Made by a program: the position numbers and the translations under genes. From the NCBI GenBank assembly GCA_944380765.1, contig CALWIO010000006.1:1-64000 (forward strand): DNA of 64,000 bases, in the 5' to 3' direction. How positions within the stretch are numbered: the first letter of the stretch is position 1; each line of letters starts with the position of its first letter. This DNA comes from an uncultured Clostridia bacterium (GTDB taxonomy: Bacteria; Bacillota; Clostridia; Oscillospirales; Acutalibacteraceae). The notes under the pieces are model-generated. The model was not told the origin of the DNA, did not search any database, and saw nothing but the letters and a program-made list of their open reading frames with translations. Positions 49,678 to 59,407 of the stretch are shown in pieces.

Positions 49678-52317
49678 TTATCTGTTTTCGATTTTCGCTA
49701 TGCTCTCTTCAAGCATTTTCAGCTTTTCGGTCTGTTTTGCGAGATTTTCACGCTGAGCGTTTACCACCGCTTCGGGCGCTTTTGAAACAAATCCGGGATT
49801 GTTGAGCTTTGACGAGATAAAGTCAAGCTCTTTTAAAACCGCTTTCTTTTCCTTATTGAGCCTTTCGAGCTCCGCTTTGAAATCAACCAGCTCGTCCATA
49901 GGTATATAGATTACCGCGGCTTCGGTAACAACGCTTACGCAGCCCTCGGTCTGTATGCCGGTTTCGTCACCTGCTACGCTGATTTCGGAAGCCGAAGCAA
50001 GGCGGGTAAAGAATTTCGCTCCGCTGTCAAAAAGTTCTTTTTCCTTTGTTACAACGCAGAGCCTGGCTTTCTTTGAGGGCGGAACATTCATTTCGGCGCG
50101 GCGGTTACGAACAGCCTTGACAGCCGACATAATTTTTTCCATGCCCGACTCCTCAGCGGCAAACACAAGGCTTTTGCTGAATGACGGCCACTCGGACACC
50201 ATTATGCTCTCGCCTGTATGGGGCAGAGTCTGCCAGATTTCCTCGGTTATAAAGGGCATAAAGGGGTGGAGAAGTTTAAGCGTATTGGACATTACATAGA
50301 CCAGCACCGCTTTTGCCGCCGACTTTGCCTTTTCATCGTCCGAATTAAGGCGGATTTTGGCGATTTCAATATACCAGTCGCAGAAAACATCCCAAATAAA
50401 GTCATACAGCTTCTGCACCGCCATACCCAGCTCGTATTTTTCAAGCGAGTCGGTAACGCCGCTTACAAGCTCGTTGTATTTGCTTAAAATCCACTTATCC
50501 TCCAAATCTAAATTTTCGGGGATATAAGGCGCGGGCTCGTTTTCGTCAAGGTTCATAAGAATAAAGCGTGCCGCGTTCCAGATTTTATTGGCAAAGTTAC
50601 GGCTTGCCTCAACCCTCTCATCGGAGAAACGCATATCGTTTCCGGGACTGTTGCCGGTAGCGAGGGTAAACCTGAGCGCGTCGGCGCCGTATTTGTCGAT
50701 GATTTCCAGCGGGTCAATGCCGTTGCCCAGCGATTTTGACATTTTTCTGCCCTGAGCGTCACGCACAAGCCCGTGAATCAGCACGGTGTCAAAGGGTACT
50801 CTGCCGGTCTGCTCAATGCCTGAGAACATCATTCTCATAACCCAGAAAGGAATTATATCATAGCCGGTTACAAGGGTATTTGTGGGATAATAATGCTTAA
50901 AGTCCTCGGTTTTCTCCGGCCAGCCGAGCGTTGAGAAAGGCCAGAGCGCTGAGGAAAACCAAGTATCCAGCGTGTCGGGGTCCTGCTCTATATTTTTGCC
51001 CGAACAATGGGCGCATTTTTCGGGGGCGGTACGGGAAACCGTAATGCCGCCGCAGTCGGCACAGTACCACGCGGGTATGCGGTGACCCCACCAGAGCTGA
51101 CGGGAAATGCACCAGTCGCGGATATTTTCAAGCCAATGGAAATAGACCTTTTCAAAACGCTGTGGAATAAACCTTGTTTCTCCGTTCTTAACGGCGTCAA
51201 TGGCGGGACCTGCCAGCGGCTTCATCTTTACAAACCACTGTTTTGAAACTCTCGGCTCAACGGTTGTGCCGCAGCGGTAGCAGGTGCCTACATTATGGGA
51301 ATAATCCTCAACCTTTACAAGAGCTCCCTCGGCTTTTAAGTCCTCCACAATGGCTTTGCGCGCCTCATAACGGTCCATTCCGGCGTATTTTGGGTAATCC
51401 CCGGTAATTTTCGCGTCGGGAGTCAGAACATTTATAACTTCCAGATTATGCCTGAGCCCTACCTCAAAGTCATTGGGGTCATGGGCGGGCGTTATTTTGA
51501 CCACGCCGGTACCGAAATCCGTTTCAACATAATCGTCGGCGATAACGGGAATTTCACGGTGAACAATGGGAAGTATAAGCGTTTTGCCGACTAAATCCTT
51601 ATATCTTTCATCATTGGGGTTGACCGCGACGGCGGTATCGCCCAAGAGTGTTTCGGGACGGGTTGTGGCAAGTTCCAGATAACCGCTGCCGTCCTTGAAG
51701 GGATAGCGCAGGTGCCAGAAATGGCCCGCCTGGTCCTCGTACTCAACCTCGGCGTCCGAAATAGAAGTAAGACAATGAGGGCACCAGTTTATTATTCTTT
51801 CGCCCCTGTAAATAAGCCCCTTTTCATAGAGCGAGCAGAAAACCTCGTTGACCGCCTTGTTGCAGCCCTCGTCAAGGGTAAAGCGCTCTCTGTCCCAGTC
51901 GCAGGAGGAGCCCATTTTTTTAAGCTGCTCAATAATTCTGCCGCCGTACTGCTCTTTCCATTTCCAGGCGCGCTCCAAAAACTTTTCACGGCCGAGGTCC
52001 TCTTTTGTAAGCCCCTCTTTTTTCATGGACTCAACTATTTTAGCCTCGGTAGCTATTGAGGCGTGATCCGTGCCGGGAAGCCACAGGGTATCCCACCCCG
52101 CCATTCTGTGATAGCGGATAAGAATATCCTGAAGCGTATTGTCAAGGGCGTGTCCCATGTGAAGCTGCCCCGTTATGTTTGGGGGCGGAATTACGATAGT
52201 ATAAGTCTTTTTCCTGTCCTCACGCTTGGCGTGAAAATATTTTTTGTCAAGCCAGGTTTTATATATCCTGTCCTCAACATTTTTGGGATTATACTGCTTT
52301 TCAAGCTCTTTTGACAT
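49678..52317 (-). CDS. valS: Valyl-tRNA synthetase
   Basis: The 879-residue class I synthetase has the HIGH-type motif [14 protein letters not shown] and an editing domain ([17 protein letters not shown]). A zinc-like CADCGG/CAHCSG region, [12 protein letters not shown] and a C-terminal coiled-coil arm (about 815-879) follow. It charges tRNA-Val and edits mischarged Thr. Expression is controlled by the T-box leader upstream. RBS AAAGGAG before ATG 52317. Confidence 0.96.
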   Translation of the reverse strand: MSKELEKQYNPKNVEDRIYKTWLDKKYFHAKREDRKKTYTIVIPPPNITGQLHMGHALDNTLQDILIRYHRMAGWDTLWLPGTDHASIATEAKIVESMKKEGLTKEDLGREKFLERAWKWKEQYGGRIIEQLKKMGSSCDWDRERFTLDEGCNKAVNEVFCSLYEKGLIYRGERIINWCPHCLTSISDAEVEYEDQAGHFWHLRYPFKDGSGYLELATTRPETLLGDTAVAVNPNDERYKDLVGKTLILPIVHREIPVIADDYVETDFGTGVVKITPAHDPNDFEVGLRHNLEVINVLTPDAKITGDYPKYAGMDRYEARKAIVEDLKAEGALVKVEDYSHNVGTCYRCGTTVEPRVSKQWFVKMKPLAGPAIDAVKNGETRFIPQRFEKVYFHWLENIRDWCISRQLWWGHRIPAWYCADCGGITVSRTAPEKCAHCSGKNIEQDPDTLDTWFSSALWPFSTLGWPEKTEDFKHYYPTNTLVTGYDIIPFWVMRMMFSGIEQTGRVPFDTVLIHGLVRDAQGRKMSKSLGNGIDPLEIIDKYGADALRFTLATGNSPGNDMRFSDERVEASRNFANKIWNAARFILMNLDENEPAPYIPENLDLEDKWILSKYNELVSGVTDSLEKYELGMAVQKLYDFIWDVFCDWYIEIAKIRLNSDDEKAKSAAKAVLVYVMSNTLKLLHPFMPFITEEIWQTLPHTGESIMVSEWPSFSKSLVFAAEESGMEKIMSAVKAVRNRRAEMNVPPSKKARLCVVTKEKELFDSGAKFFTRLASASEISVAGDETGIQTEGCVSVVTEAAVIYIPMDELVDFKAELERLNKEKKAVLKELDFISSKLNNPGFVSKAPEAVVNAQRENLAKQTEKLKMLEESIAKIENR

Positions 52318-52337
52318 ATTTTGAAAGCATCTCCTTT

Positions 52338-52596
52338 AAAAAATAAAAAGCCCCATACAAAATTTTGTATGAGACGAAAATTTTCCGCGGTACCACTCAA
52401 ATTGCCGCAATGCGGCCGCTTATCTGCCCGGTAACGGGGGCTGACCGTTTCCGCTTAACGGCGTTCGCTTTTAGGCGGAACTGCTCAAAAGTGACGGCGG
52501 ACTGAGCTTTGTACCGCCTTGCACCAACCGGCGGCTCTCTGAAATCAACGGCTTCAGCCCTTATTCTTTTTCACAGCATTTTTCATATTTCAAATA
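52338..52596 (-). ncRNA. T-box riboswitch leader of valS
   Basis: The minus-strand leader contains the stem I signature AGAGAGCCGCCGGTTGGTGC, the conserved T-box GAGTGGTACCGCGG (52400-52385), and a terminator. That terminator has a 13-bp G-U-containing stem around CATACAAAATTTTGTATG and ends in TTTTTATTTTTT (about 52340-52373). The T-box UGGUACC bulge pairs with the CCA end of uncharged tRNA-Val and favours antitermination. I could not assign the specifier codon with certainty. Confidence 0.9.
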
Positions 52597-52625
52597 ATTT
52601 TATCAGTATAATCAGCTTTTGTCAA
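52597..52625 (-). promoter_or_regulatory. Promoter of the valS T-box unit
   Basis: TTGACA (52625-52620), 17 bp, TAAAAT (52602-52597). It overlaps the 3' end of comFC. Confidence 0.75.
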
Positions 52626-53331
52626 TACCCGGCGTTTTTTGCGCGGCGGTCACGGCTGCCGTAATGCAGTAAACCGCGCCCGCTCCCCTTATTTTAAGAA
52701 TTGCCGCGCACTCGCTGAGCGTTGCGCCGGTTGTACGCACATCGTCAACCAAAAGTATTGTTTTTGACTCTACGGAAGCTTTTTCCTTAACATCATAAAC
52801 GCCGAACACATTGCCGCGCCTTAATTTTCTGCCCGTGCTGTGCTGAGAGCCGGTATCAAACAGCTTTACCATCACATCTTCGCAGGGGATAGAGGTAAGC
52901 TCCGACAGGCGCTGCGCCAGCAGCTCGCTCTGATTATATAGCCTTGAAATTTTCTGAGCCGCTGAAAAAGGCACATAGGTTATAAAATCAAAATCAATAT
53001 CTTTGTACTCTTCAAGAAAACAGAGGTACATATCGCGCGCAAGCACACGGGCGGCATAATCCCTGCCCTTGAATTTAAGCCTTCTTATACATTCCTTTAT
53101 TCCCTTTTCGTAATAAAAGGGAGAAATCACCGCGTCATACTGCACTTTTCTGCCGCGGCAGGAGCACCTGTCCCTGCCCGCTCCGCAGCGCCGGCAGCGT
53201 TTTCCGGTTATGCGCGGCAGCTCTTTTTCACATTCCTCACAGAGGTTTTTGCCCTCTTCGAGCAGCTTCCCGCAGTAATCGCAGTGGCTGGAAAGCAGCA
53301 GCCACAGAAGTTTTTCCTTAACGCTGCCCAT
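52612..53331 (-). CDS. comFC: ComFC-type phosphoribosyltransferase family protein
   Basis: The 239-residue protein has an N-terminal zinc-finger region (CDYCGK, CEEC, CRRCGAG, CSC). A PRTase domain with the PRPP loop ILLVDDVRTTGATLSECA follows near residue 195. ComFC relatives are needed for DNA uptake and possibly recombination in naturally competent bacteria. Many non-competent Clostridia keep the gene. It overlaps the DUF4364 gene by one base (TGATG). Confidence 0.88.
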   Translation of the reverse strand: MGSVKEKLLWLLLSSHCDYCGKLLEEGKNLCEECEKELPRITGKRCRRCGAGRDRCSCRGRKVQYDAVISPFYYEKGIKECIRRLKFKGRDYAARVLARDMYLCFLEEYKDIDFDFITYVPFSAAQKISRLYNQSELLAQRLSELTSIPCEDVMVKLFDTGSQHSTGRKLRRGNVFGVYDVKEKASVESKTILLVDDVRTTGATLSECAAILKIRGAGAVYCITAAVTAAQKTPGIDKS

Positions 53332-53885
53332 CACACGGTAAGAGAGGTTAAAATAGCCGAATAGACCTTTACCGGATCGTCTATAAAGTTCTGCTTAATC
53401 TGTTCAAGCTGGAGGCTGTCCGCCACATACACCGAGAGCTTCATAAGCTCGGTATCGCGGTCAAAAAGCGTAAAGGTTATTGTGTATCCCCCGTCATCTT
53501 CACGCTTTACCTCGATACGGTTTTCACGCTCGATTTTGGCTCTTGTTGTAAGCCGTATTGCCGAATTGACCGCCTTTTCACGCACGGTTCGGGGCAGTCC
53601 CGTTTCCAGAAGGTCGGCGGCCTCCCTGCCGCGGTCGGTAACCGAAAGCGCCTCTTCTCCGTCAACAACATTCATCGTTATATTTCCGCTTTTCAGAAGC
53701 TCGTCTATCGCCTGGCTGACCTCAAAATAATTGGCAAGCCCGTCCTGCTGCATCGCGTCATTGAGCATCATTCTGGACATCGGCGCATCAACGCTCTTTA
53801 AAAGGTAGCACACCAAAAGTCTTATATCGTCGCGGCTTCTGAGTCCGCCCAGCTCTATTCCCCCGTCAAACGCATCGTATTCCAT
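53331..53885 (-). CDS. DUF4364 family winged-helix-like protein
   Basis: The 184-residue protein starts with a winged-helix-like domain (DDIRLLVCYLLKSVDAPMSR, YFEVSQAIDELLKSGNI, LSVTDRGREAADLLE). A beta-rich C-terminal half follows (GGYTITFTLFDRDTELMKLS, VYVADSLQLEQIKQNF). This order matches DUF4364 of Clostridia. It may be a transcription regulator. It sits between HAD and comFC genes with a 4-nt gap and a one-base overlap. Confidence 0.8.
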   Translation of the reverse strand: MEYDAFDGGIELGGLRSRDDIRLLVCYLLKSVDAPMSRMMLNDAMQQDGLANYFEVSQAIDELLKSGNITMNVVDGEEALSVTDRGREAADLLETGLPRTVREKAVNSAIRLTTRAKIERENRIEVKREDDGGYTITFTLFDRDTELMKLSVYVADSLQLEQIKQNFIDDPVKVYSAILTSLTV

Positions 53886-53889
53886 TGCC

Positions 53890-54687
53890 TTACTCCCGTA
53901 TTTTACTTAAAAGCTCCCTTATATCCTCAAAGACATAAGCGGGCTTGATTTCGCTTTTTTCAATATCTTCCCTTGTGCTCTCTCCGCTGAGAACGCAGAC
54001 GGTATCCACACCGGCGTTCACCCCTGCGGCAATATCCGTATAAAGGCGGTCGCCGATTACAAGCGCCTGCTCCCTTTTAAAGGGAGACATATTAACGGCG
54101 CAGTCAATCATAAACCTGTCCGGCTTGCCTATATACAAAGGACGGCGTCCCACGGCGTAGTTTACAGCCTCGCATATCGCGAAGCAGTCGGGCACCAGCC
54201 CGTACTCGGTAGGGCAGCCGCGGTCGGGATTGGTGGCGATATAGGGAATATCCCGGTTCTCGTGAAGAAGATAGCAGATGTCCCTCAGCTTCTGATAGGT
54301 AAGCTCCGTATCGTACCCGGCAAGCACGCAGTCGATTTTGCCGGAGGTTGAGGTCACCGCGTCCACGCCTGAATTCCTTAACTCCTCCACCATTGAGGAA
54401 GTTCCCATACAGAAAATCCTTTTGCCGTCAAAATGCTCTTTAAGATAAAGAGCCGTAGCCTGAACCGAGGTAAAGAAGTTTTTTTCGGTTACCCTCACGC
54501 CCATATCCGACAGCTTTTTTACATAGTCCTTTACCGAACGGGAAGAATTGTTCGTTATAAAAATATACTGTCCGCCCGAGCTTTCAATATACCCGAGGAA
54601 CTCGTTTACTCCTTTGAAAAGACGGCCGCCCTCATAGACTGTTCCGTCCATATCGAGTAAAAACAGCTTTTTGTTTTTAAGCGACAT
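53890..54687 (-). CDS. HAD-IIA family phosphatase (NagD/AraL-like)
   Basis: The 265-residue protein has HAD motif I LFLLDMDGTVYEG, motif II ITNNSSRS, a IIA-type cap domain with IGKPDRFM (motif III Lys), and motif IV VIGDRLYTDIAAG. The family dephosphorylates sugar phosphates, nucleotides or PLP. It is spaced 5 nt behind the glycosyltransferase gene, so a sugar-phosphate substrate is possible but unproven. Confidence 0.88.
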   Translation of the reverse strand: MSLKNKKLFLLDMDGTVYEGGRLFKGVNEFLGYIESSGGQYIFITNNSSRSVKDYVKKLSDMGVRVTEKNFFTSVQATALYLKEHFDGKRIFCMGTSSMVEELRNSGVDAVTSTSGKIDCVLAGYDTELTYQKLRDICYLLHENRDIPYIATNPDRGCPTEYGLVPDCFAICEAVNYAVGRRPLYIGKPDRFMIDCAVNMSPFKREQALVIGDRLYTDIAAGVNAGVDTVCVLSGESTREDIEKSEIKPAYVFEDIRELLSKIRE

Positions 54688-54692
54688 ACAAT

Positions 54693-55751
54693 TTACCTGT
54701 TTGCTTTAAGCTTGGCGAAAAGCCCTGCGTTGCCTGATTTCACCTTGGAAATGAACGAGCCTTCAAGATAGGTCAGCGGCACGCTTTTTATTTTCACCGG
54801 CACAAGCATTATTTTCATCATCAGCGAATTGGGCTTTGCCTTTTTAAGGGCTGTTCTTACATTTTCGCTGTTTATTATCTCTTTAATGCGGCTCATTTTT
54901 TCACCGCGGCTGAGCGTACAGGCGGAATTTGTGAGGTTTTCCACACAGCCTATAATTCTTTCAATGTAACGGCGGTGTATCATCTCCGTGCTGTTTTCAT
55001 CGTCTATTCCCCAATAGGAATAAAGCTCTTTCATCCAGCCGTGCTCTTCCTCGCGCTTTTCGTACATTCCGCTTCTGTATTTCGCCGTTTCGCTGTCCGC
55101 CCTCGCGCGGATAAAGTGGTAATACTTTTTTTCAGTCAGCGCAACCCGCTCTACATCTCGCACCACATCAAGGTTAAAGGGAAAATCGTCCCAGAAGGTG
55201 TTTTTAAAGCGTATGTTGTTGTTCACAATATAATCCCTTAAATACAGCTTGTTCCACGGCGTATATAAGAGGTTTTCGTCAAACATCTTGTAGGCGTATT
55301 CCCTGAACTCGCGCTGACTTTCGAAATCTCTTGACGGCAGCGCCTGCTCTTGGGTGTAGCACTCGTTTTCGGAATAATAGGTATCAATGTAGTATCCCGC
55401 CACCACAAGCTGAGCGCCGGTGTTCTTCGCCTTTTCGTACATATCGCTGAACATATCCGGCTGCGCCCAGTCGTCGGAATCAACAAAATACAGGTATTCG
55501 CCCGAAGCTTCTTCAATAGCGGCGTTGCGCGCGCTGGGCGCTCCTCCGTTTTCCTTATGGATAACCCTTATGCGGCTGTCAGCGGCGGCGTATTCGTCGC
55601 AGATTCTGCCGCTTGAATCGGTCGAGCCGTCGTCAACCGCTATTAACTCCCACTCTTTGAGCGTCTGGGATATTATACTGTCAATACATCTGCCCACATA
55701 TTTTTCGACATTGTAAACGGGCATAATCGCGGAAATTTTAATCTCGCTCAC
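54693..55751 (-). CDS. Family 2 glycosyltransferase
   Basis: The 352-residue protein has a GT-A fold: ISAIMPVYNVEKYVGRCIDS, VDDGSTDSSG, NGGAPSARNAAI and the metal-binding DSDDWAQPDM, then a C-terminal helical region. It lies 2 nt behind glf, so it may use UDP-galactofuranose to build a surface polysaccharide; that link is inference. The start is GTG 55751 with AGGGAG upstream. Confidence 0.88.
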   Translation of the reverse strand: MSEIKISAIMPVYNVEKYVGRCIDSIISQTLKEWELIAVDDGSTDSSGRICDEYAAADSRIRVIHKENGGAPSARNAAIEEASGEYLYFVDSDDWAQPDMFSDMYEKAKNTGAQLVVAGYYIDTYYSENECYTQEQALPSRDFESQREFREYAYKMFDENLLYTPWNKLYLRDYIVNNNIRFKNTFWDDFPFNLDVVRDVERVALTEKKYYHFIRARADSETAKYRSGMYEKREEEHGWMKELYSYWGIDDENSTEMIHRRYIERIIGCVENLTNSACTLSRGEKMSRIKEIINSENVRTALKKAKPNSLMMKIMLVPVKIKSVPLTYLEGSFISKVKSGNAGLFAKLKANR

Positions 55752-55753
55752 CG

Positions 55754-56851
55754 TTACAGCTCCCTTTCACACAAGGACAGCGCGGCTTCAATGCACTTAT
55801 CCATATCGTAGTATTTATAGCTGCCGAGCCTGCCGCCGAAAATAACATTTTTTTCGTTTTTCGCAAGAAGAGAATATTTTTCGTAGAGCTTTTCGTTTTC
55901 CTCATCGTTGATGGGATAATAAGGCTGTGCGCCCTCTTTGAGGCTTTCGGGATATTCCCTTGTAATAACCGTTACCGGCTGAGTTCCGAACTCAAAGTGC
56001 TTGTGCTCGATAATTCTGGTATATGGCACCTCGCGCTCGTTGTAATTCACCACGGCTACGCCCTGAAAGTCGGGAATGTTCAGAATCTCGCTTTCAAAAC
56101 GCAAACTGCGGTATCCGAGTTTTCCGAGCGAATATCCGAAATAGGAATCAACGGTGCCCGTAAACACGCACTTTGAGGCAAGCGAGAGAAACCCCTCCTT
56201 GTCCGAAAGGAAGTCGGTATTGAGCCGCACCTCGGCATTTTCAAGCAGCTTATCTATTATCCTGTTATAACCGCCCTCGGGTATGCCCTGATAGCGGTCG
56301 TTGAAATAGTTGTTGTTATATGTGTAGCGCACGGGTATTCTTTTTATAATAAAGGGCGGCAGGTCGCGGCAGTCTTTGCCCCACTGCTTTTCGGTATAGC
56401 CCTTGATAAGTTTTTCGTAAATATCCCTGCCCACAAGGCTTATTGCCTGCTCTTCAAGGTTTTTAGGCTCGCCTTTGATCTCGGCGCGCTGACTCTCAAT
56501 CACGGCTCTCGCCTGCTCGGGCGTTACAACGCCGAACATCTTTGAAAAAGTGTTCATATTAAAAGGCAGGTTGTAAATCTCGCCCTTGTAATTGGCAATC
56601 GGGGAATTTATGAAATTGTTGAACTCACAAAAACGGTTGACATACTCCCACACTCGCTTATTGCTTGTATGAAAAATATGCGCTCCGTACTTGTGAACGG
56701 TAATGCCCTGTGTATTTTCGCAGTAAACATTTCCGCCCGTATGGCTTCTTTTTTCAAGCACAAGGCATTTTTTGCCCTTTTGAGCCGCCTCATAGGCAAA
56801 CACCGAGCCGAAAAGGCCGCTGCCGACTATAAGATAATCATACTGCTTCAT
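55754..56851 (-). CDS. glf: UDP-galactopyranose mutase
   Basis: The 365-residue flavoenzyme has the FAD motif YLIVGSGLFGSVFAYEAAQK, then HTGGNVYCEN, HKYGAHIFHTSNKRVW, GYTEKQWG and a C-terminal GRLGSYKYYDMD. It converts UDP-Galp to UDP-Galf, the donor for galactofuranose in surface glycans. It comes 54 nt after yebC and pairs with the GT2 gene. Confidence 0.95.
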   Translation of the reverse strand: MKQYDYLIVGSGLFGSVFAYEAAQKGKKCLVLEKRSHTGGNVYCENTQGITVHKYGAHIFHTSNKRVWEYVNRFCEFNNFINSPIANYKGEIYNLPFNMNTFSKMFGVVTPEQARAVIESQRAEIKGEPKNLEEQAISLVGRDIYEKLIKGYTEKQWGKDCRDLPPFIIKRIPVRYTYNNNYFNDRYQGIPEGGYNRIIDKLLENAEVRLNTDFLSDKEGFLSLASKCVFTGTVDSYFGYSLGKLGYRSLRFESEILNIPDFQGVAVVNYNEREVPYTRIIEHKHFEFGTQPVTVITREYPESLKEGAQPYYPINDEENEKLYEKYSLLAKNEKNVIFGGRLGSYKYYDMDKCIEAALSLCEREL

Positions 56852-56905
56852 AAAAACCCTCCCGGTGGTATTTTAACCGAAAATCAGCAGAGGTATGCCC
56901 GCGCG

Positions 56906-57646
56906 TCAGCCCTCGTAATCGTCCTCGTTTTCCCAGTTGTGGTAAACATTCTGAATATCGTCGTTATCCTCGAACATTTCAAGCATTTTGCCCATATTCT
57001 TTATATCGTCCGGATTTGTAAGCGCGGTATAGGTTGCGGGGACATACTCCACCTCAGCCGAAACAAAGGCGTAACCCTTGGCTTCCAGATCGTCGCGCAC
57101 CGCGCCCATATCCGAAGGCTCGGTACGGACATCATAAATCTCATCGTCCGTAATAAAGTCAACGGCACCCGCTTCAAGAGCGTCCTCCATGAGCTTATCC
57201 TCGTCAACGCCCTCTTTTTCAATAAGCAGAACGCCCTGACGGTTGAACATAAATGAAACGCAGCCGCTCTGGCCCATATTTCCGCCGTATTTGTCAAAAT
57301 AGTGACGGACATCGGCGGCGGTTCTGTTGCGGTTGTCGGTGAGAGTTTCAACAATTACGGCGATTCCAGACGGGCCGTAGCCCTCGTAAACAATCTCCTC
57401 GTAATTGTCGGCGCTGCCGTCGCCTGCCGCCTTTTTGATAATTCTTTCAATATTATCGTTGGGCACATTATTCGCCTTGGCTTTGGCGATTACATCTTTC
57501 AGCTTTGAGTTAGCCGCCGGGTCGGGGCCGCCCTCCTTAACCGCTACGGCGATTTCCCTGCCGATTTTTGTAAACACCTTCGCTCTGGCGTTATCGGTTT
57601 TTTCTTTTTTGCGTTTGATTGTACTCCATTTTGAATGTCCTGACAT
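56906..57646 (-). CDS. yebC: YebC/PmpR family protein
   Basis: The 246-residue protein starts [20 protein letters not shown] and has [40 protein letters not shown] and [14 protein letters not shown], diagnostic of the family. YebC proteins were annotated as regulators; recent work links YebC/TACO1 to translation of proline-rich stretches. It is the first gene of the run towards comFC. Confidence 0.94.
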   Translation of the reverse strand: MSGHSKWSTIKRKKEKTDNARAKVFTKIGREIAVAVKEGGPDPAANSKLKDVIAKAKANNVPNDNIERIIKKAAGDGSADNYEEIVYEGYGPSGIAVIVETLTDNRNRTAADVRHYFDKYGGNMGQSGCVSFMFNRQGVLLIEKEGVDEDKLMEDALEAGAVDFITDDEIYDVRTEPSDMGAVRDDLEAKGYAFVSAEVEYVPATYTALTNPDDIKNMGKMLEMFEDNDDIQNVYHNWENEDDYEG

Positions 57647-57682
57647 AAAAATACCTCTTATAAATCAATATATATCCTAATA

Positions 57683-57711
57683 ATTTTATCATATCGCACC
57701 GTCTTTTTCAA
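57683..57711 (-). promoter_or_regulatory. yebC promoter
   Basis: TTGAAA and TAAAAT on the minus strand, 17 bp apart, upstream of a GAGGT ribosome site. Confidence 0.6.
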
Positions 57712-57766
57712 TAGTATGTTTGCTTTGGAGCCGTGTTAACTTTTTATAAATAATACCGTCTCTCTG

Positions 57767-57795
57767 TTGCTAAAACAAATTTATAGTTGTATAAT
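57767..57795 (+). promoter_or_regulatory. uxaC promoter
   Basis: TTGCTA, 17 bp, TATAAT, about 27 nt before the uxaC start; divergent from the yebC promoter. Confidence 0.65.
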
Positions 57796-57821
57796 TAAAA
57801 AAAATGATTTCGGGTGATTTT

Positions 57822-59225
57822 ATGAGAGCATTTATGTCCGATGATTTTCTTCTGACTACCGACACCGCGCGCGAGATTTTTGAATACGGCGCCAAAAACA
57901 CGCCGATTTTTGACTGGCACTGCCACCTCTCGCCCAAGGAGATTTATGAAAACCGTCAGCCTGCCGATATAGCCGAGCTGTGGCTGGGCGGCGACCACTA
58001 CAAATGGAGAGCCATGCGCTCATACGGGGTTGACGAGGAATACATAACCGGCGGCAAAACGGGTTATGAGAAGTTTTTGAAGTACGCCGAAACGCTTCAA
58101 TACTGCATAGGAAATCCGCTTTATCACTGGACTCACCTTGAGCTTCAACGCTATTTCAATATTTACGAGCCGCTTAACCACAAGAGCGCGCCCGCGATAT
58201 GGGAGAAATGCAACTCGATGATTGAAGCCGGCGGATTTACTCCCCGCGAGCTTATTGAAAAATCGAATGTCGCCTGCGTATGCACAACCGATGACGCCGC
58301 CGACAGTCTTGAATATCACAAGCTCTTAAAAGCCGACGGCGGTTTTAAGTGCAGGGTGCTTCCCGCTTTCCGCCCCGACAAGTCCTTTCTTATCGACTCG
58401 GACTCTTTCCCCGGCTGGATAAAGGCAATGGAAGCCGCCGCCGATATGAAAATAGACAGCTTCGGCGCTTTGCTGGCGGCTCTTGAAAAGAGAATTGACT
58501 TTTTTGACGAAATGGGCTGCCGCGCCAGCGACCACGCCCTTGCCTACTGCCCCTTTGAGGAGGCTGACGAGGACGCTCTTGAAAAGATATTCAGAAAAGC
58601 TCTTTCGGGAAATGAAAAATTCAGCGTAAGGGAGCTTGATATGTACCGCACGGCTCTGCTTCGCTTTTTCGGCGAGCAGTACGCGAAGCGCGGCTGGGTT
58701 ATGGAGCTTCATTTCGGCGCTATGCGCAACAACAACACAAAGATGTTCCGCGCGCTCGGCGCTGACACGGGCTTTGACTCGGTTGCCGACTATCCCCTCG
58801 CCTGCGGACTTTCACGCTATCTTGACTCGCTCGCCGTAAAAGACGCTCTGCCCAAAACGGTGCTCTTTACGCTTAACCCCAAGGACAACTATGTTCTCGG
58901 CACAATGCTCGGAAATTTCCAGGACAGCTCGGCGCAGTCCAAAATCCAGTTCGGCTCCGCCTGGTGGTTTAACGATAACTACGACGGTATGCGCGCCCAG
59001 ATGCAGGCGCTTGCGAACTTAGGCGTGCTCGGAAAATTTGTGGGCATGGTTACGGATTCAAGAAGCTTTCTTTCGTACCCGCGGCACGAGTATTTCCGCC
59101 GTATTCTGTGCGAACTGCTCGGCGATTTGGTTGAGGACGGCAAATACCCCTGCGACATAGCTTTTCTCTCGCAGATTGTCGCCGACATCTCCTTTAACAA
59201 CGCCAAAAATTTCTTCGGAATATAA
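57822..59225 (+). CDS. uxaC: Glucuronate/galacturonate isomerase
   Basis: The 467-residue amidohydrolase-fold protein has the family start FDWHCHLSPKEIYENR, LWLGGDHYKWRAMR, CTTDDAADSLEYH, MELHFGAMRNNN and SRSFLSYPRHEYFRR. It isomerises D-glucuronate to fructuronate or galacturonate to tagaturonate. No uxuA/B or kdgK genes are in the window. ATG 57822 has GGGTG upstream; an in-frame ATG at 57804 lacks a ribosome site. Confidence 0.93.
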   Translation: MRAFMSDDFLLTTDTAREIFEYGAKNTPIFDWHCHLSPKEIYENRQPADIAELWLGGDHYKWRAMRSYGVDEEYITGGKTGYEKFLKYAETLQYCIGNPLYHWTHLELQRYFNIYEPLNHKSAPAIWEKCNSMIEAGGFTPRELIEKSNVACVCTTDDAADSLEYHKLLKADGGFKCRVLPAFRPDKSFLIDSDSFPGWIKAMEAAADMKIDSFGALLAALEKRIDFFDEMGCRASDHALAYCPFEEADEDALEKIFRKALSGNEKFSVRELDMYRTALLRFFGEQYAKRGWVMELHFGAMRNNNTKMFRALGADTGFDSVADYPLACGLSRYLDSLAVKDALPKTVLFTLNPKDNYVLGTMLGNFQDSSAQSKIQFGSAWWFNDNYDGMRAQMQALANLGVLGKFVGMVTDSRSFLSYPRHEYFRRILCELLGDLVEDGKYPCDIAFLSQIVADISFNNAKNFFGI

Positions 59226-59236
59226 ACGCAGCGAAA

Positions 59237-59266
59237 ACACGCTCCCGAACAGGAGCGTGTTTTTTT
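59237..59266 (+). terminator. uxaC terminator
   Basis: Stem ACACGCTCC/GGAGCGTGT with a 6-nt loop, then six T. Confidence 0.88.
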
Positions 59267-59276
59267 GCGGTAAAAT

Positions 59277-59351
59277 GAAAAAACCGGCGCCCTTTCGGAC
59301 GCCGGGTGTAAAAATATGAGCAGTAAAATCCGGAACCTACACATATTTTAC
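59277..59351 (-). ncRNA. Candidate orphan small RNA, about 75 nt
   Basis: Between uxaC and the M20 peptidase the minus strand has a near-consensus promoter and, about 75 nt later, a terminator hairpin (CCGGCG/CGCCGG, 10-nt loop, TTTTTT). There is no open frame between them. The RNA could fold a 5' stem (GTAAAATATG with CATATTTTTAC, one bulge) around an AGGTTCCGGATTTTACTG loop. The next gene downstream is on the other strand, so it is not a leader. I do not recognise an Rfam family. Confidence 0.55.
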
Positions 59352-59357
59352 AGCTGT

Positions 59358-59386
59358 ATTATAACATATCCCCGAAAATTTTTCAA
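59358..59386 (-). promoter_or_regulatory. Promoter of the candidate small RNA
   Basis: TTGAAA (59386-59381), 17 bp, TATAAT (59363-59358). It starts 22 nt after the peptidase stop, inside the intergenic gap. Confidence 0.7.
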
Positions 59387-59407
59387 TCGGTTTTCAGCAT
59401 TACCCGC

